The position numbers were made by a program, and so were the translations under genes. From Knoxdaviesia capensis (Eukaryota; Ascomycota; Sordariomycetes; Microascales; Gondwanamycetaceae): a DNA stretch of 64,000 nt. The number at the start of each line of letters is the position of its first letter. The first letter of the stretch is position 1. Below the pieces are notes generated by a model. It was not told the DNA's origin and made no database searches. It was given only the letters and a program-made list of their open reading frames with translations. The stretch lies in assembly GCA_001510575.1 (NCBI GenBank), contig LNGK01000010.1, positions 681,825 to 745,824 on the forward strand, written 5' to 3'. This document shows positions 1 through 12,153 of the stretch, piece after piece.

Positions 1-2071
1 ACCCTCGGGTAACTGATATCGCCCGGCGAGAGAGAGCCGTATGCAAATTGACACTGTGTGCAAAGCTTCCTAAGAGTCCTTTGTCGTGGCACTCCTACAG
101 CCGGTGCCCCCCAAAAAGTCCGTATATAAAACCTCGACCAAAACCGTTCGTTCACGACTGTTAATGTGGGCCGTAGCCCCTAGGGACTACATGCCTCGCT
201 ATCATCTCCGGGTTTGAGAGAACCGTACAATCGATAATGATAAGCTCCAGGCGATATCATATTTGAACACTGACGCCGCATTACAGCCGCTAGGTTCTTG
301 ATATTCTCTATCATCCGGACAGAGTTATAGAGTATGCACGATGTCGACGTTCTAACATACCATGAACCGACTACGGTATTTTCTTCCACGCGGCATTCTA
401 CTCGCCGGGGCAGACTACCCAGATCGCGCTCGTAAGGGGTTTGGAGCCACCGGCGGCCTCTATTAGACGGCAGGCCTTGAGTGCCCTCTAGCAGCAACGG
501 TAGTTGGATGGCACTACTCCCGGCAAATAAGGAAGTGCCCGTCAAGTCCACCCAGCAGCCCTAATTGAAACCCGGCGACATGAGCCTAGATGGTTTTCAC
601 AGGCGGAGAAGAGGACAGCCAGGAAACCAGAAGAGCCATGGCCAGATCCGGCGGACAACAATTGCCAGCCGACACAGCCCAAACCGCAGAAAGGGTCATG
701 GCCTCCACGAGTCCAGGCACAGTCGATTGGCATGATTGGCCCGGCACCATACTTATTCGGTGCCACAGTGTCGCTGGTAGCGGCAGGACTGTGTCCCCAG
801 ATCTCAGTCTGTTGCTGACGGATAAGAGAAACCGCGGGCTGCGACAACCGTGTCGGACCCGGGACAGCCCCGCCCGCAGTGTGTCCTACCCACTGCGAGG
901 GCGAGTTCGACATTGACGCGCGGAGGGAGAGGTCAACTGTTCCCAGTATTGTGCTTTCCCGGCCGCCAGACAGGTACAGTGGCCATAAATGGAGGTGCAG
1001 ACTCTGGGCCAGCCCCGTGAAGCCCACATGCCAACTCGAGATTCGGTATGGTAGGAAACCGTTCATGGGTTAGGCGCGGGGTGGTTCGTACCGAGGGGGC
1101 CGCATGTGCGGTTTTGGTACTAACGTGGCAGGTTCTCCGACCGTTCCGGCCACTACCCAACACGGTGTTCTCGGCGAAGAGTGCGCCGGAGCAGCTCTTA
1201 GGGATGCCATAGATGCACCGGACGCCTATCGGAGCGGACTTCTAGTCGCCGGTCCGGTAGCGGTATTGCCTCTACAAGCAGAGGGCCTGATGGATTGTGT
1301 CCTCTGATGCACACAGAGTGACAAGACCGTCGGCTCTTTAGGACTGAGAGCTGTTCCGGCCAAACCCACCCAGTGAAATACTGGGATTGTTCCATCGGAT
1401 ATACACCCGTTCCGTCGGGGCAGCGGCACTGCCCCGCCTAGACTGGACCTCCCGGAGGGCATCACTCAACATCTTCGTTACGCCGAGGTGCCGCCGGACG
1501 CGATCCGGTGCCGGAAGAGACACGCTGGAATAGAACCGACCTTCAACCGCAGTAATTGAAGACCCGGTGGATCGACGAAGGCCGCGGGCAGGCCAAAGCA
1601 TTTGTGCTTCTCCGGTCCCTGGGCAAATGGGCATGTGAGGTGGTGGAGACCTGGCGCCGTTATAGCCACGCCTCCAGACAGTGTATCTTGTGAAACTGCC
1701 GCGCGCCCGTGGTAAGGTCAAGGTCGGGCCCTCCAGTTGCGCTCATGCGGAAGAAGAACAAGGAACTCGAGCACAGGAGCACCGAAGAAGTCCGGTTGGC
1801 GGAACTTTGAGCGGGGCAGCCGGCTTGGCGAGGGGATACGAGCCTGGCGCGTAGAATTCACTTACGGGAGAGCCCAAGTGTCGTGCCTGGCCTACACCTG
1901 TGGCCAAGACCTGCATGGTATTCCACCCGTCATATCTAGTATCCGGCGAAACATACTGACCGTGAAGTGAAAAGCGTTCCGGCGCCGGTTTCCAAGCCCC
2001 AAGCACGAGCACCAGGCCGCTCCGGTTGTAGCCCTCCAACGGGTTCTGGACTACCGCGCAAGATCCCGCTG
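1..2071. other. gene-poor stretch, no gene recognised
   Basis: I see no reading frame here that resembles a known protein. Open frames are short and overlap on both strands without the G/C third-position pattern of the real genes further on. The stretch lies on the downstream side of the broken copia fragment, so decayed retroelement sequence is one possible origin, but I find no RNase H or LTR signal in it. Confidence 0.4.
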
Positions 2072-2554
2072 CTATCGTACCGCCGGGGGCGTCTGATGGG
2101 GTGTTTCGAGAGATGTGGCAGCCCAGTCTAGCACCGGTCGTGTCATAGAGACATCAAATCTAGCATTTGCAATAATCGTTTTAGCATATTGCTGTTGGCA
2201 TATAGAATGGAAATCAAATTCGATTCCAATTGCCACTCCCAGCAACCGCCGTGGCTGACCTATGAGCTCCACTTTCAGATGATGTTGTAGCTCCAGTTCA
2301 AAATCAGATAACATGTCTTCTTTTTGACCAAAGTATAAGACATCATCAACATGTGTAACCAGAATCATCCCATCTTTCTGACGATAGAATGAGGCTTCGT
2401 CTGTCTGCAGTCTGACAAAGCCCATACCCAAAAGCACATCGCACAGTCTCAATTGCCATTGACGGCCAGCTTGCTTGAGACCATACAACGCTGCTGCAGA
2501 TGGCACCGCCTTCGTCCACGCCTCATCGACACCTGCGTTGGTAAGTCTATCCAT
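2072..2554 (-). mobile_element. Ty1/copia retrotransposon reverse transcriptase fragment (relic)
   Basis: The minus strand encodes about 160 residues with the copia reverse transcriptase hallmarks ALYGLKQAGRQW and, about 55 residues later, THVDDVLYF, the VDD motif of the polymerase active site. These are followed by a region like the end of the copia RT domain (LLGVAIGIE, then QQYAKTII). The frame then stops. No protease, integrase, full RT N-terminus, RNase H or LTR can be seen nearby, so this is a truncated relic. The upstream in-frame codons do not continue into recognisable RT. The surrounding gene-poor DNA fits an old insertion site. Family assignment is firm from the two motifs; the extent of the original element is unknown. 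Confidence 0.85.
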
Positions 2555-3363
2555 GTTCGCTGGCTGGCCCGGTGCACCCGGTCAGGCATTCTGGTTGATT
2601 GTGGCCGGCGCAATCTGGTGCACGTATCTATAGATTCCGATGAGTGGTTGCAGGTGTTAGGAAGTGGGCTGGAAAGAGGATAGATGAAGGAGGGAAAAGG
2701 GTTGGGGGGAGAAAGGGAAGAGCCCGATTTATATAGGCGGGGCCTATTACTGAAGCAGCGTGACCATGAATCATGCCAGGACCATCGCAATGATTCATCA
2801 TGTATGCCTCTGTTACTCAGCCTAACAAACAAGAGACAAGTACGGAAGGAGCCTCACCCTGCAGAACTGTCACACTTTTTTCGGGACCAATGGCGGCTGC
2901 TCGGCTCAGGCTAAGCGGGGCCGGCCCGGCCCGCGACATCGCAAGTCGTTCCCCACCACGTTGGTCGCTCCTTCCTTCTATGTACCTAGATCCTCAGCGG
3001 ATCTTGGGATACGCCTCTTCCTGGTCTTCTTGTGTAATGTCTCGGGCCATGACTTTCGAAAAGGCAGGGCTCGTACCTGAGGGGGAGAAGAAAGGATTGA
3101 GAAAAAAAAATACTCCCAACAGCTATCATCACGTAGAGTCGAAGTGAGACGGTTCACATGACGTACACATGTGCAGTACGAAAGCTCCTTCTCAGGTCAA
3201 CTAACCGCTAGGCTACTGGGATCGAGAAACACACACATACCCACGCCCTATGAAGTGTACACAAGCGCGCCGTTGGTGGGATGGCAGACGGCAGGCGCGA
3301 TGGGGGTTGAGGGGCTCCTTCCGTGTCCACAACACGGTGTTGGTGATGTTGTGGTGGTGGTGT

Positions 3364-3380
3364 AACCCTAATAAACCCTA
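3364..3380. promoter_or_regulatory. paired AACCCTA telomere-like boxes
   Basis: Two AACCCTA copies start 10 bp apart (3364 and 3374), one helical turn. A single TTAGGGTTT follows at 3994-4002. The same core occurs in many intergenic regions of this window. No gene is recognised next to this pair. Confidence 0.35.
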
Positions 3381-3595
3381 GTTGGCATGGACATCACGAC
3401 CAAGTCCACGATGAAAGTGGTGACGCCAAAGGGGCTTGTACCCGATCAAAGATCTCGGGATCCGTGAGGTACGCGATCGTTCGGAGTTGATGAGACAGCT
3501 TTACGGGGCCGACCAGATGTCAGTCGCCAGGCACGTCAGGAACAAACGGCGGACGGCACAGCCCGGCGAGTGATCGCGGGCTCACCGAAAGGGAG

Positions 3596-3598
<3 letters not shown>

Positions 3599-3626
<28 letters not shown>
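3599..3626 (+). repeat. (GA)14 microsatellite
   Basis: An uninterrupted GA dinucleotide run of 28 nt in non-coding DNA. Confidence 0.95.
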
Positions 3627-3629
<3 letters not shown>

Positions 3630-6410
3630 ATATAAGGGCCGAGACGGAGACGTACTCGGACGAAGCAAAGCGTGACCCTCTCTTTCTCTCTCTGGTGAGA
3701 CAAGGGGGATGCAGGGAAACGAAGCGGAAATACAGTAAGCATGTGCGCGACCAGGGGCAAGGGGCAGTACCGGAGTCGTAGTTAGACACCGGAGTCCTCG
3801 GCCTTGCGTACTGCGTGGCCTGGTCCTGTCTCCCGTTACGGAATGCAGAATCAGCCCCGGCGCGACTCCATCACTCCAGAACTCGAACGTGACGAGGACC
3901 TCGGACGAGGCGGGCGAGTAGCGGATCACGCATCCTAACAGGAATAAAGTTAGATTAAGTTCAATTAGTTCTAGCCCGGTGTATTAGTTGGGGTTAGGGT
4001 TTGGTGGTTTAGGCTCGCTCGCACTACGCGACGTCCAAGCACCCCGATCCAGAGATTCCCTCCGAGGATTGCTCGTGAGAGGACAGGCTGGTCTATGTTT
4101 ACATCCCCGCATGGACGACAGTACCAGACACCACATGATGTTCCCCAGATCTCCGAAAGCTACCGAGGCAGGCTGGCCTGCGCGGCGGCGAATGCTCCGA
4201 CAGTGTGCTTCCACGGGCCACGGCACGATACCGGCGGGCACTTCTTTCTATTCATACACGATCTCCAGGATAAGAAAAGGCGAAAGAAGAACACAGGGTC
4301 GATCCTCGGGATGCAACAGCAGCCGTCCGCCCCGTAGGCCGTCGGGGTGCGTGACTGATGAGGTGTGTAAGAGCGTGCGATGGGAACAGTAATACCGACA
4401 CAAACCAACAGGCACGTTAGATTAGCAGGCGAGATTGCGCTGGTCACTTTACGTTCTGCCTTCTGGGAGATAGGCACAGCCAAGGCCGGCCGGTCTGATA
4501 AGATGAGATGAGATTTCGTCGCGGGAACAAGCTACTCAAGCAGTCACCTCACGTCTAACGAAGTAGTCAGGAAGTCAAGGTCCCGCTCTCACTTTCTTGT
4601 CGAGTCCGTCTATCACGGCGCTGTGACTGGCTGACAGGCACGAGATGCAGGGGGTGTCCCACGCCTTTCGTGTTTACCTGATGGAATTAGCTGATGAGTT
4701 TTAAAATCAGCCCTGCATTGCCGAGCTTCCAGAACCAGTATGGCCCGGGGGGGGAAATCAAATCTCCCTCATGCACCCCCCTTCAGCACCGAGGATGTCC
4801 TCCTATGCATGCGACTACTGGTGAGGGCATAGCGACCACCTAAGCCGTAAACGTAACGCAGCGCAATCCTTCATCCCACGATACTCTTCCTCTTCCTGAT
4901 CCTGTTCGGCAGCGTCTCGACCTACGGGGTAATTCTTTTTTCCCACAGAGGGGTGCTGCACACTTACTTCCCAACTCCTGCTGACTGACAACAGGATACC
5001 GCAAATGATAATGTGGCCCGCCCCACGGGCTGAGATCCCTGCTGGGTTCTCTCCGCCGCCGGGGGTTTGCCTCATTGAGCGTGGCCCCATGTAATTCTTT
5101 TGCCATTTTCTTGGTTTCCTGCTTTTGTCACTGAGATGAAGGAAACGAGATGGGCGAGGGAGATCCATGCGTGAATCTTTTCCGGGACTGTGACTTGAAT
5201 GGGTTTCGGTGATACGGCTTCTTTCTGTGCTACCACTACCGCAGTCGTCCAGCCTCCCCTTAGCTGTGAGTGTATACAGTACCTTGCTCTGGACGAGTCG
5301 GGAGCCAGGAGACGTCCTTTCATACATACACCACTGCTGGTAGAGAGACGATGTACTCGTACAGTAGATAGACTGTCTCTGGACCAGTGCCGCACATCCA
5401 CATTCGTGACCCTCGTATAGGACCACCAAGAAACACTCCTCGAAGACAGCAAGTCCCCAACACCCCAGATCCCAAACACATCGCCACCACCAGCCAGCGA
5501 AAAAAACAAAAGCCCTCGGACTCTCCCACTATAAACCGGGGGTGGTCCAGAAAAAGCAGGAGAGACACACGAGACTCTCCCGCCCCCAGAAGTCCCGCCG
5601 ACATATGTCGCTACTACAAAAGGTACGGCCACCATCTCACCCCACGATGCTCACTTCACTTTCCACCGGAGTCTCGTCCCAAGCCGGAAACTGACCCAGA
5701 GAGAGGTTTCGAGTGGCCAGTCTAAGTGCTGACGCCCACTCAGTTGTCTGGTCCCAAGTTCATGCTCCCACCACTTTCCTAAACCTATTCCATATATGTA
5801 CTCGTACGCTTCCGTATAAGAGACTCAACGCGTTATATACGTGACATTGGTCCCGCCCCAGACGACGCATTGGCACACATCTGCTTATTTCGTCTTATTT
5901 CGTGTAGTGTCCGCCTGTCAGCGTCTGTGCTCAGAGTTTACAAAATTCCCTGGTGTTCCTTTTTTCCTTCTAGCTCCGGGCGTCCCTCCTTGTCTGCTTG
6001 TCTCTCTCTCGTTTCTAAAGAATCCGTGCGTTCGTCTGGCCTCTTTCCCTCCTCCTTTCTTGTTTTCCTCCTCCCTCCTCCCTGCCTTCTCTTGTCCTTC
6101 TTTCGTCCTGGTTGCTCCTCTTATACCTAGCTTCCGGGTCTATAGTCGCTCATTTTCCCTCGACGTGGTATATACACTAGGCCTAGGATCGTGTTCACGT
6201 CCGGCTCTGTCGTTCATTTTCAGTCTCTCCTTAATTGCGCTGCTATCACCCGTCTGAGTCCCTCTGGTCTGCTCTGTCCTCCGGCCCCTCCACAGAATCC
6301 TCGGTACCACCATGCCCGCACACCTCGGCCAGACTCTCTTATAGATCCCGCCACAGGCCGTCACTCGCCGACCGTCACCCGCCAACCGTCACCCACCCAC
6401 CATCGGTCAC

Positions 6411-6473
6411 ACACACACACTCTCTCTCTCACCCACCACCCACCACCGTCCCCCAATGCTCACACACACAGCC
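6411..6473 (+). promoter_or_regulatory. CA/CT-rich leader before the 6474 start
   Basis: CA repeats, then CT repeats, CCACC-type repeats and again a CACACACA run end in GCCATGG. It resembles the CA/CCA tracts before the starts at 49873, 51607 and 60563. Confidence 0.5.
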
Positions 6474-7544
6474 ATGGCCTTCCACGCCCCCTCCTCCTCC
6501 ACAACCCTCGTCCCCGACTCCGCCTCGCTGTACTCCGTCGCGCTGTCCCTCGACGGCAGCAGCGCCGCCCGCCCCGACGACGCCCACGACGCCCACGACG
6601 CCTACGACGCCCCGCTGCTGGAACCCTCGCGCACCTCAACCTCATCCACAACCCTCGCCGGCAGCAGCCCCGTCGGCCGCTCCTCGTCCCACTCTGGCGC
6701 CGCCGCCGCGGCTTCCGCCCCGCCGCACCCGCAGCAGCGCCTGCTGCACGCCCAGCGCCACCACGTGCGCGTGCAGGGCCGCCTCGCCGTCGTGCGCTCG
6801 GTGTCGGCCTCGCCGACCGCCGCGACCTCCCCCGCCGCCGCGGCCGCGGCGTCGCCCACCACGCTCGCGCCCGCCGCCGCACACAGCCCCGCCGCGTCCT
6901 CCCCGCGGAGCCCCCGCGTGTTCGACGCCGGCGTGGCCGGGCTGACCGTCGACGCCGCGCGGCGGACGATGCGGGCGGCCCGCAGCGTCGAGGACGTGCG
7001 GCGCGGCGCGGCGCCCGCCGCCCGCGACCCGTCGGACCCGTGGGGCAGCACGGCGCCGCCGCCGCGCGCCTCGGGCTGGGCGGCGGCCTCCGCGGCGCAC
7101 GCGAGCGCCGGCCTCAGCGCGCTGGACCTGGAGACGGTCGAGCGCGCGCGCGTGGCGCGCGACCGCCAGCTGCGCGGCTACGGCATCGGCGGCGTGGGCA
7201 ACATCCGCCGCGCCACGGACGTGTACGGCTCGCGCAAGCCGTCGCGCTCGCTGGCGCGCCTGTCGATCTACCTCTCCGGGCCGCCGGCCGCACCTGCGTC
7301 CCCGCCGCCGCCGCTGCCGTCGACCTCGGCCGCGATGGCCGCCACGGCCGTCTCCGCAGGGGCGCCGCCACCGTCGGCGGCTGCATCGCCCGTGCGGACA
7401 CCGAGCACGATAGCGGCCGGGCCGGTGACGGCCGGGACCGGGGCGTGGAGCCCCGGGTTTGGGCGCGGCCGGCGCAATCTGCGCGATTTCTTCGGCCTGG
7501 GCTCCGGGCTGCGGAAGCGCAAGGGCGTGGATGCCTCCGCGTGA
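6474..7544 (+). CDS. Ala/Pro/Ser-rich protein with a GxGGxGN-like motif (DUF3602/Par32-like)
   Basis: Single-exon frame of 356 codons with strong G/C third-position bias. I start at 6474 (context CAGCCATGG) rather than at the in-frame ATG at 6456, which lies inside the CA-rich leader. The protein is mostly low complexity (Ala, Pro, Ser, Arg). The one conserved-looking block is near residues 228-250, RQLRGYGIGGVGNIRRATDV, which resembles the GRGGAGN motif of the fungal DUF3602/Par32 group. A basic tail with RGRRNLRDFFGLGSG follows. Par32 in yeast is linked to TORC1 and ammonium transport, but one degenerate motif is too little to transfer that role. It is convergent with the DUF2434 gene about 1 kb away. 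The gene is likely real; the family call is tentative. Confidence 0.6.
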   Translation: MAFHAPSSSTTLVPDSASLYSVALSLDGSSAARPDDAHDAHDAYDAPLLEPSRTSTSSTTLAGSSPVGRSSSHSGAAAAASAPPHPQQRLLHAQRHHVRVQGRLAVVRSVSASPTAATSPAAAAAASPTTLAPAAAHSPAASSPRSPRVFDAGVAGLTVDAARRTMRAARSVEDVRRGAAPAARDPSDPWGSTAPPPRASGWAAASAAHASAGLSALDLETVERARVARDRQLRGYGIGGVGNIRRATDVYGSRKPSRSLARLSIYLSGPPAAPASPPPPLPSTSAAMAATAVSAGAPPPSAAASPVRTPSTIAAGPVTAGTGAWSPGFGRGRRNLRDFFGLGSGLRKRKGVDASA

Positions 7545-8532
7545 CCGGCCGGGAGGGCTTGCGTTCCCGGCTGCCCTTGCAGGTCTTGGCTGTAGGAGCG
7601 AACATGACCCCTACATACTCATACCCATACCCATATCACATGCATTACACCCCCGCGAATCCTTCGGGGTCCAGGAGGGGCCATTCTCTGGGTCCGGCGT
7701 TTAGGATGATTGGTTTTTTTTTATTCCTTTTGTATACGGGTCCATTCATAGCATTTTCCGGCATTTGGTTGTACATATTTCTTGACATTTATTCTTTGTT
7801 TCTTTGCAATGGCATTTTTCAACGCGATTCTGGAGGCGGGAGGCAGACTGGAAACGAGCGACGATGCACGTCGGATGGGTGGAAGGGGAATCTGAAGAGC
7901 TACGACATGAAAGACACTCCAGTCATCAATGAAGCCTTGCATCTGCGCATCAGGATCAAGTTCATGTTAACGAACGCATCGTAGAACTCCGGGATCCCAT
8001 TGAAAAAGAAACTATTATATGCCTATCGGATGTGTCTCCCCGGTCCCGGGTGTGACCTCGGCCGAGACGCGGTGTCCCGGGTATGGTCTCCGGGGAGGAT
8101 AGGACAGGTAATTCCCCGGACCGGTGTTTTTTCTGATCTTTTTCCGGCGTAACCACGAGAAAGGGGATCCAAGCATGAACATTTGAGTGGTGTATACAAA
8201 AACACAAGCAAGAAACAAAACATGAACCGTCCCAAGACCCTAAACTGGAAGACCGTAAAAATCAACAAAGAATGTGTATACCGCGGTGTTTCGATTTGTT
8301 TTAAAAACAAGGCTAAAGCCGTACACTGCAGACCGCCCCAGTGTTCCGCTGGAGAGGGAAGACTGCACAGGTGGAGAGAGCGTGCGCTGGGGAACATGCT
8401 CGAGAAGAGAGTAGCCTAGATCATGTCCCAAGAGAGTGCTCGAGATGGCGGCCACGGGAAATAGCCGAGAACACCCGGGAGAATGCCTCGGAATGCCCAG
8501 AATGCCCAGAACCCCCAGGAACACGGCGCCCC
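7545..8532. other. intergenic region between convergent genes
   Basis: Non-coding by appearance: AT-richer than its neighbours, with a (CCCATA)-like run near 7618-7640. It must hold the 3' ends of the plus-strand gene ending at 7544 and the minus-strand gene ending at 8533. No motif was identified. Confidence 0.4.
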
Positions 8533-10448
8533 TCAGATATCAAGCATGCTCCGCACCTGCTGCGGCTTGCCCCCCGCACTGCCAGTACTGTCCGTGCTAT
8601 CCACACTGCCCTGGCGCGGCGCCGCCACCCGAACGCCCGCGCCCGACACCGACGGCGTGGCCGACTGGTACGGCGGCGGCGGCGGCCCGTCAAGCTGCAG
8701 CTCGGCGCGCTGGCGCGCCGACACGCTCGGCTGCGCGCCGGGGAACAACAGCCGCGACGCGCTCTGCAGCGCCACCTCGGCGCGCCGCTTGTCCGACTTG
8801 CCGTTGTACAGCGTGCCCTCGCTGGCCTGGCTCGCCGCCGTGGCGCTGGCTCCCGTGCCGGCGGTGATCGCCGTCATCATCGACGACACCGACAGCCGGC
8901 GCCCGCCGTCCGACACGCCCGGCCGCGCCACCGCCTTCATCTCGATGTCGGGCTGCGTCCACGAGTAGCCGTCGGGCGCGCCGGCGTCGAGCGACAGCGG
9001 CATGTTGCTGTCGGTGCGCGCCACAGCCAGCGGCTTGGCCGACCCGCCGACGTTGATCAGGTCGTCGTCCAGCATGCCGGCCGCGCCCGTGCGCCGGTGG
9101 CCGCCCACCTCTTTCACGTTGCGGGTCAGCCTGTCGAGCACCGACGTCTTCAGGTGGTGGTCGTTGTGCACGCGGCTCCACCAGCTGGGCTTCTGCACGA
9201 TGCCCAGCGTCCGGTCGATCTCGTCGCCGCGCACGCGGCGCTGGCGGATCAGCTCCTTGTCCTCGTTGGGCGCGAGGTAGCCCCACAAGCACTGCACCAC
9301 GATGATGGCCAGCGTCGGCGCGTAGCCGCCGGCGTACTGCGCGGCCACGTTGCCGCTGACCTTCAGCGGCGACCACTCGAAGTGGAACGTGGTCAGGATC
9401 TGGAAGGCCACCACGATCCCCGCAAGCGGCACGTGGGCGATGAAGCGCGACGGCGTGAAGCGCATCACGCCCACCAGGCTGTCGAAGAAGTTGCGCTTGC
9501 GCGGCATGTAGTGGTGCAGCGAGTGGCGGATGGAGATGACGATGATGGCCCAGCAGCCGACCAGGCAAAAGGCGGCGGCCTTGAAGCGCGCGTCGGTGGC
9601 GGCAGGGCGGGCGCGCAGCTCGGTCTGCTCGAGCGAGCGCTGGAGTTCGATGGTGCCCCAGCTGCGGGGGATGGCGAGGAAGAAGCTCTGCGGGAAGGGG
9701 GGGGAGGGTGTTAGTGACTGAGAAGTCGGGACCGGGAAGTCAGAGACTCTCGGTAGTAGGGATATATTTCAACACAACAACAAGAACTTACAATCCACAG
9801 GAAGGCGTAGAAGAACAGCGGCGCCCAGAACTCAAAGGTGGCACGCACGTCGTCCTCCCGCAGCGAGAACGGGTTCGGGTCGATGTACTGGCGCTCCATC
9901 CAGCTGCCCCAGTGGCGCGCGCCCTCCCACACCACGGCCAGCGCGCCCAGCTGCATCAGGTACCAGAAGAAGCTCGTCAGCACAATGGGGATCTGCGGCA
10001 GGTAGTAGCGGTCGACGTCGACGTTGGTGAACAGGCTGATCAGCGCGGTGGCGCACACAAACGACGCCCAGTACCACTGCCAGCGGCGGCCGATGGGGTA
10101 GAAGCGGCGCGACGCCGGCAGGTACAGCTTGCCGTGCTTGGCCAGGTTGGCCATGATCGACAGGAAGCAGCAGGCGAACACCACGGCCAGGCCGACGCCG
10201 GCCTTGGCACGCGGGCCGATGCCGTTGATGGTCGAGTAGCACGAGGTTGAGTTGATGAAGGTGCCGTTGGGCCAGATGTAGGCCGGCTGGTAGGGCGGGA
10301 AGACCAGGTAGCAGTGGGACTCGTTGGACACGGTGCGGTTGCCCCACAGCGTGTAGTTCCAGAACTCGAGAGCGGTGACGTTGAGATGTACGCCGGCGAC
10401 AAAGGTGTCGGAGGAGTTGGCTCCGGCCGGGAACGGAAGGGACGTCAT
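8533..10448 (-). CDS. DUF2434-family multispanning membrane protein
   Basis: Two exons, complement(join(8533..9687,9792..10448)), 603 aa. The intron has donor GTAAGT, branch CACTAAC and acceptor CGCAG, and joins in phase 0 (LWI/SFF). The N-terminal ~80 residues carry seven N-glycosylation sequons (NSS, NVT, NYT, NRT, NES, NGT, NST), so this part probably faces outside. About seven hydrophobic segments follow, with family signatures such as IGRRWQWYW, NVDVDRYYLPQIPI, EGARHWGSW and, after the last segment, PNEDKELIRQRRVRGDEID and KPSWWSR. These match the fungal DUF2434 family as I remember it. The last ~200 residues are Ser/Ala/Pro-rich and look disordered. The start at 10448 (TCACCATGA) gives the family N-terminus. 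Function is unknown; plasma membrane or another secretory membrane is inferred. Confidence 0.88.
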
Positions 10449-10529
10449 GGTGAGGGCCCGGGGGATCGGGGTCGGGAACGGGCGATACGATACGAATTGA
10501 GGTTCCGGGGGTGTTGGGGTCGGTGATGG

Positions 10530-10790
10530 GGTGAGAGAGAGAGAGAAAAACGCCGGGAACTCCGGAGGCGGAACACGGAGGATAAAGAAAGGGAGATCGG
10601 CAAGACTCCGGCCACCGGAAGGAAGGAACGGAAAGAAGAGGATGAGGAAGGAGCGGAAAAGAGAGAAGGGGAGGGAAGGAGGAGGTGATGGGAAGGAGCG
10701 AGGGAGACGAAGAGAAGAAAAAACAAGAAAAGGAAAAGAAAACAAGAGGATGAGAAATAGAAAGAAAACACAGAAGAAATGGCAGAAGCT
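10530..10790 (+). repeat. polypurine tract (polypyrimidine in the DUF2434 5' region)
   Basis: About 260 nt of nearly pure A/G on the plus strand, which is C/T-rich on the coding strand of the minus-strand gene starting at 10448. CT-rich promoter and leader segments are common in filamentous fungi. Confidence 0.7.
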
Positions 10791-11823
10791 TATTCCTCCT
10801 TCTTCCGTGAGTCCCAGGGAATAAGAAGGGAACGGGAAGACGCCAGAACAAGTGGAGAGAGGCAGCAGAAGCAGCAAAAGCAGCGGATAGAGCCACGGCT
10901 GGAAAAGTCGACCTCGAAAAGTGAGTGAGAGACCAAAGTGATGGCTCCGACCAGAGTCCAGCACCAAACTTTTCAACCACTAGAAAAATAGAAGAAAATA
11001 AAATAAAATAAACAGCAGTGAAAAAAGCCTGGACTCGGAGTTTGGTCGCTCGCGGTCGGACCAAAAACGGCCAGATTCAGCACTATGGGCGGGCTTTTTT
11101 TTCCTAGTATGTGGTTGGGGGGCGTAAATCCAGGAATGACGACACCGGTTTTGGCCCGGTGGGCGGTTTTCGGACTGGTGAGACACTTATCGCACACGCT
11201 TAGAGGAAGAGGATTAGATGCAAGTCGGCCGGTCCAGGCACACGCGACCGAAGAGACCAGGAAGAAGCAAGACTTCCTCGGCGGTGGTGGCGATGGGCAG
11301 AAGCGTCCGGCTGGCGATATTGTGCCGGGACTGCAGAAGAGGAAGAGGAAGATGAGGAGGAGCACAACGAAGCTTTTGCCGAAGGATAGAGACAGGCGGC
11401 CAAAGTCGCTGATTGTACCTGGTACCACTGCGTCACTGGCTGGGGAATGAGGAAAATGCCGGGTCGGCCGCGGGAGGTCGAAGTTGCACGGTGTGGCGGG
11501 TGTAAACGAGAAACCTCGTAGAAAGGAAAGCTCAGACCACCAGTCTGCAATTGGGAAGCACGAGTCAATTGAAGACGAAGATGCTCTTCACCTCTGTCGC
11601 AGATATGGAGGCCCGTGAAGCTCTCCCGATGCCGCCCAGTCTAGAGACAGACAACAATCAACAGACAGCAGACAGACAACAGACAGACAACAGACACAGT
11701 CAGTCCCACAAGTGGATGCACCACTCCCGAAACCGCCGGTTCGCTGATTTCCTTCGTGCGTTCGCTTCTGGCCCGAGAGACCCGTTACAAACGACGTGTG
11801 CACCTGTTCGGGTGGAGGGCAGT

Positions 11824-11840
11824 GGGGGGGGGGGGGGGGG
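11824..11840 (+). repeat. poly-G run (17 nt)
   Basis: Seventeen consecutive G. Copy number in such a run is uncertain in most sequencing data. Confidence 0.9.
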
Positions 11841-12153
11841 CTGAAGACTCTGAGAGACGTTGTTTACCCACCAAAGCGCATGATATGCTTCCGCCCGAAA
11901 CTGCACAATATGCGCTGTTTGTTTGTGTGTCCCAGTAGCCCCAATTGACACCCGGAGAATAGCAGATGCCGATCGCGGGAGGCGAAATCAAACGAAGCGT
12001 GAGGCGATATCCCAGGTACACAGGTACAAGCAAAGAAAAACAGACCGAGACAGCGAGGGATATTCAGCGGCAGAAGTCGGCGTGCCTGAGGAACCAAGGC
12101 TGACAAAGCAGAACGGGCCGGCGGGCGGACTGTGGGCGGCGGCCCGAGGGTTG

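Larger units (their letters stand above)
2555..6473. other. gene-poor stretch with simple repeats and TTAGGG-like boxes
   Basis: No protein was recognised on either strand in nearly 4 kb. Open frames up to about 200 codons exist (for example near 4815-5429 minus) but show no known motif and no coding bias. The stretch holds a GA microsatellite, paired AACCCTA boxes, and from about 5950 to 6470 a pyrimidine-rich then CA-rich segment, which is probably the promoter and leader of the next gene. Confidence 0.4.

Noticed and set aside
3170..3245. tRNA-like A-box on the minus strand (TAGCCTAGCGGTTAG)
   Set aside because: No matching acceptor stem and no good B-box at the right distance (only ACTTCGACTC further on), so no cloverleaf can be formed.
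4815..5429. 204-codon minus-strand open frame
   Set aside because: No known motif and no coding bias; other frames of the same stretch are equally open.
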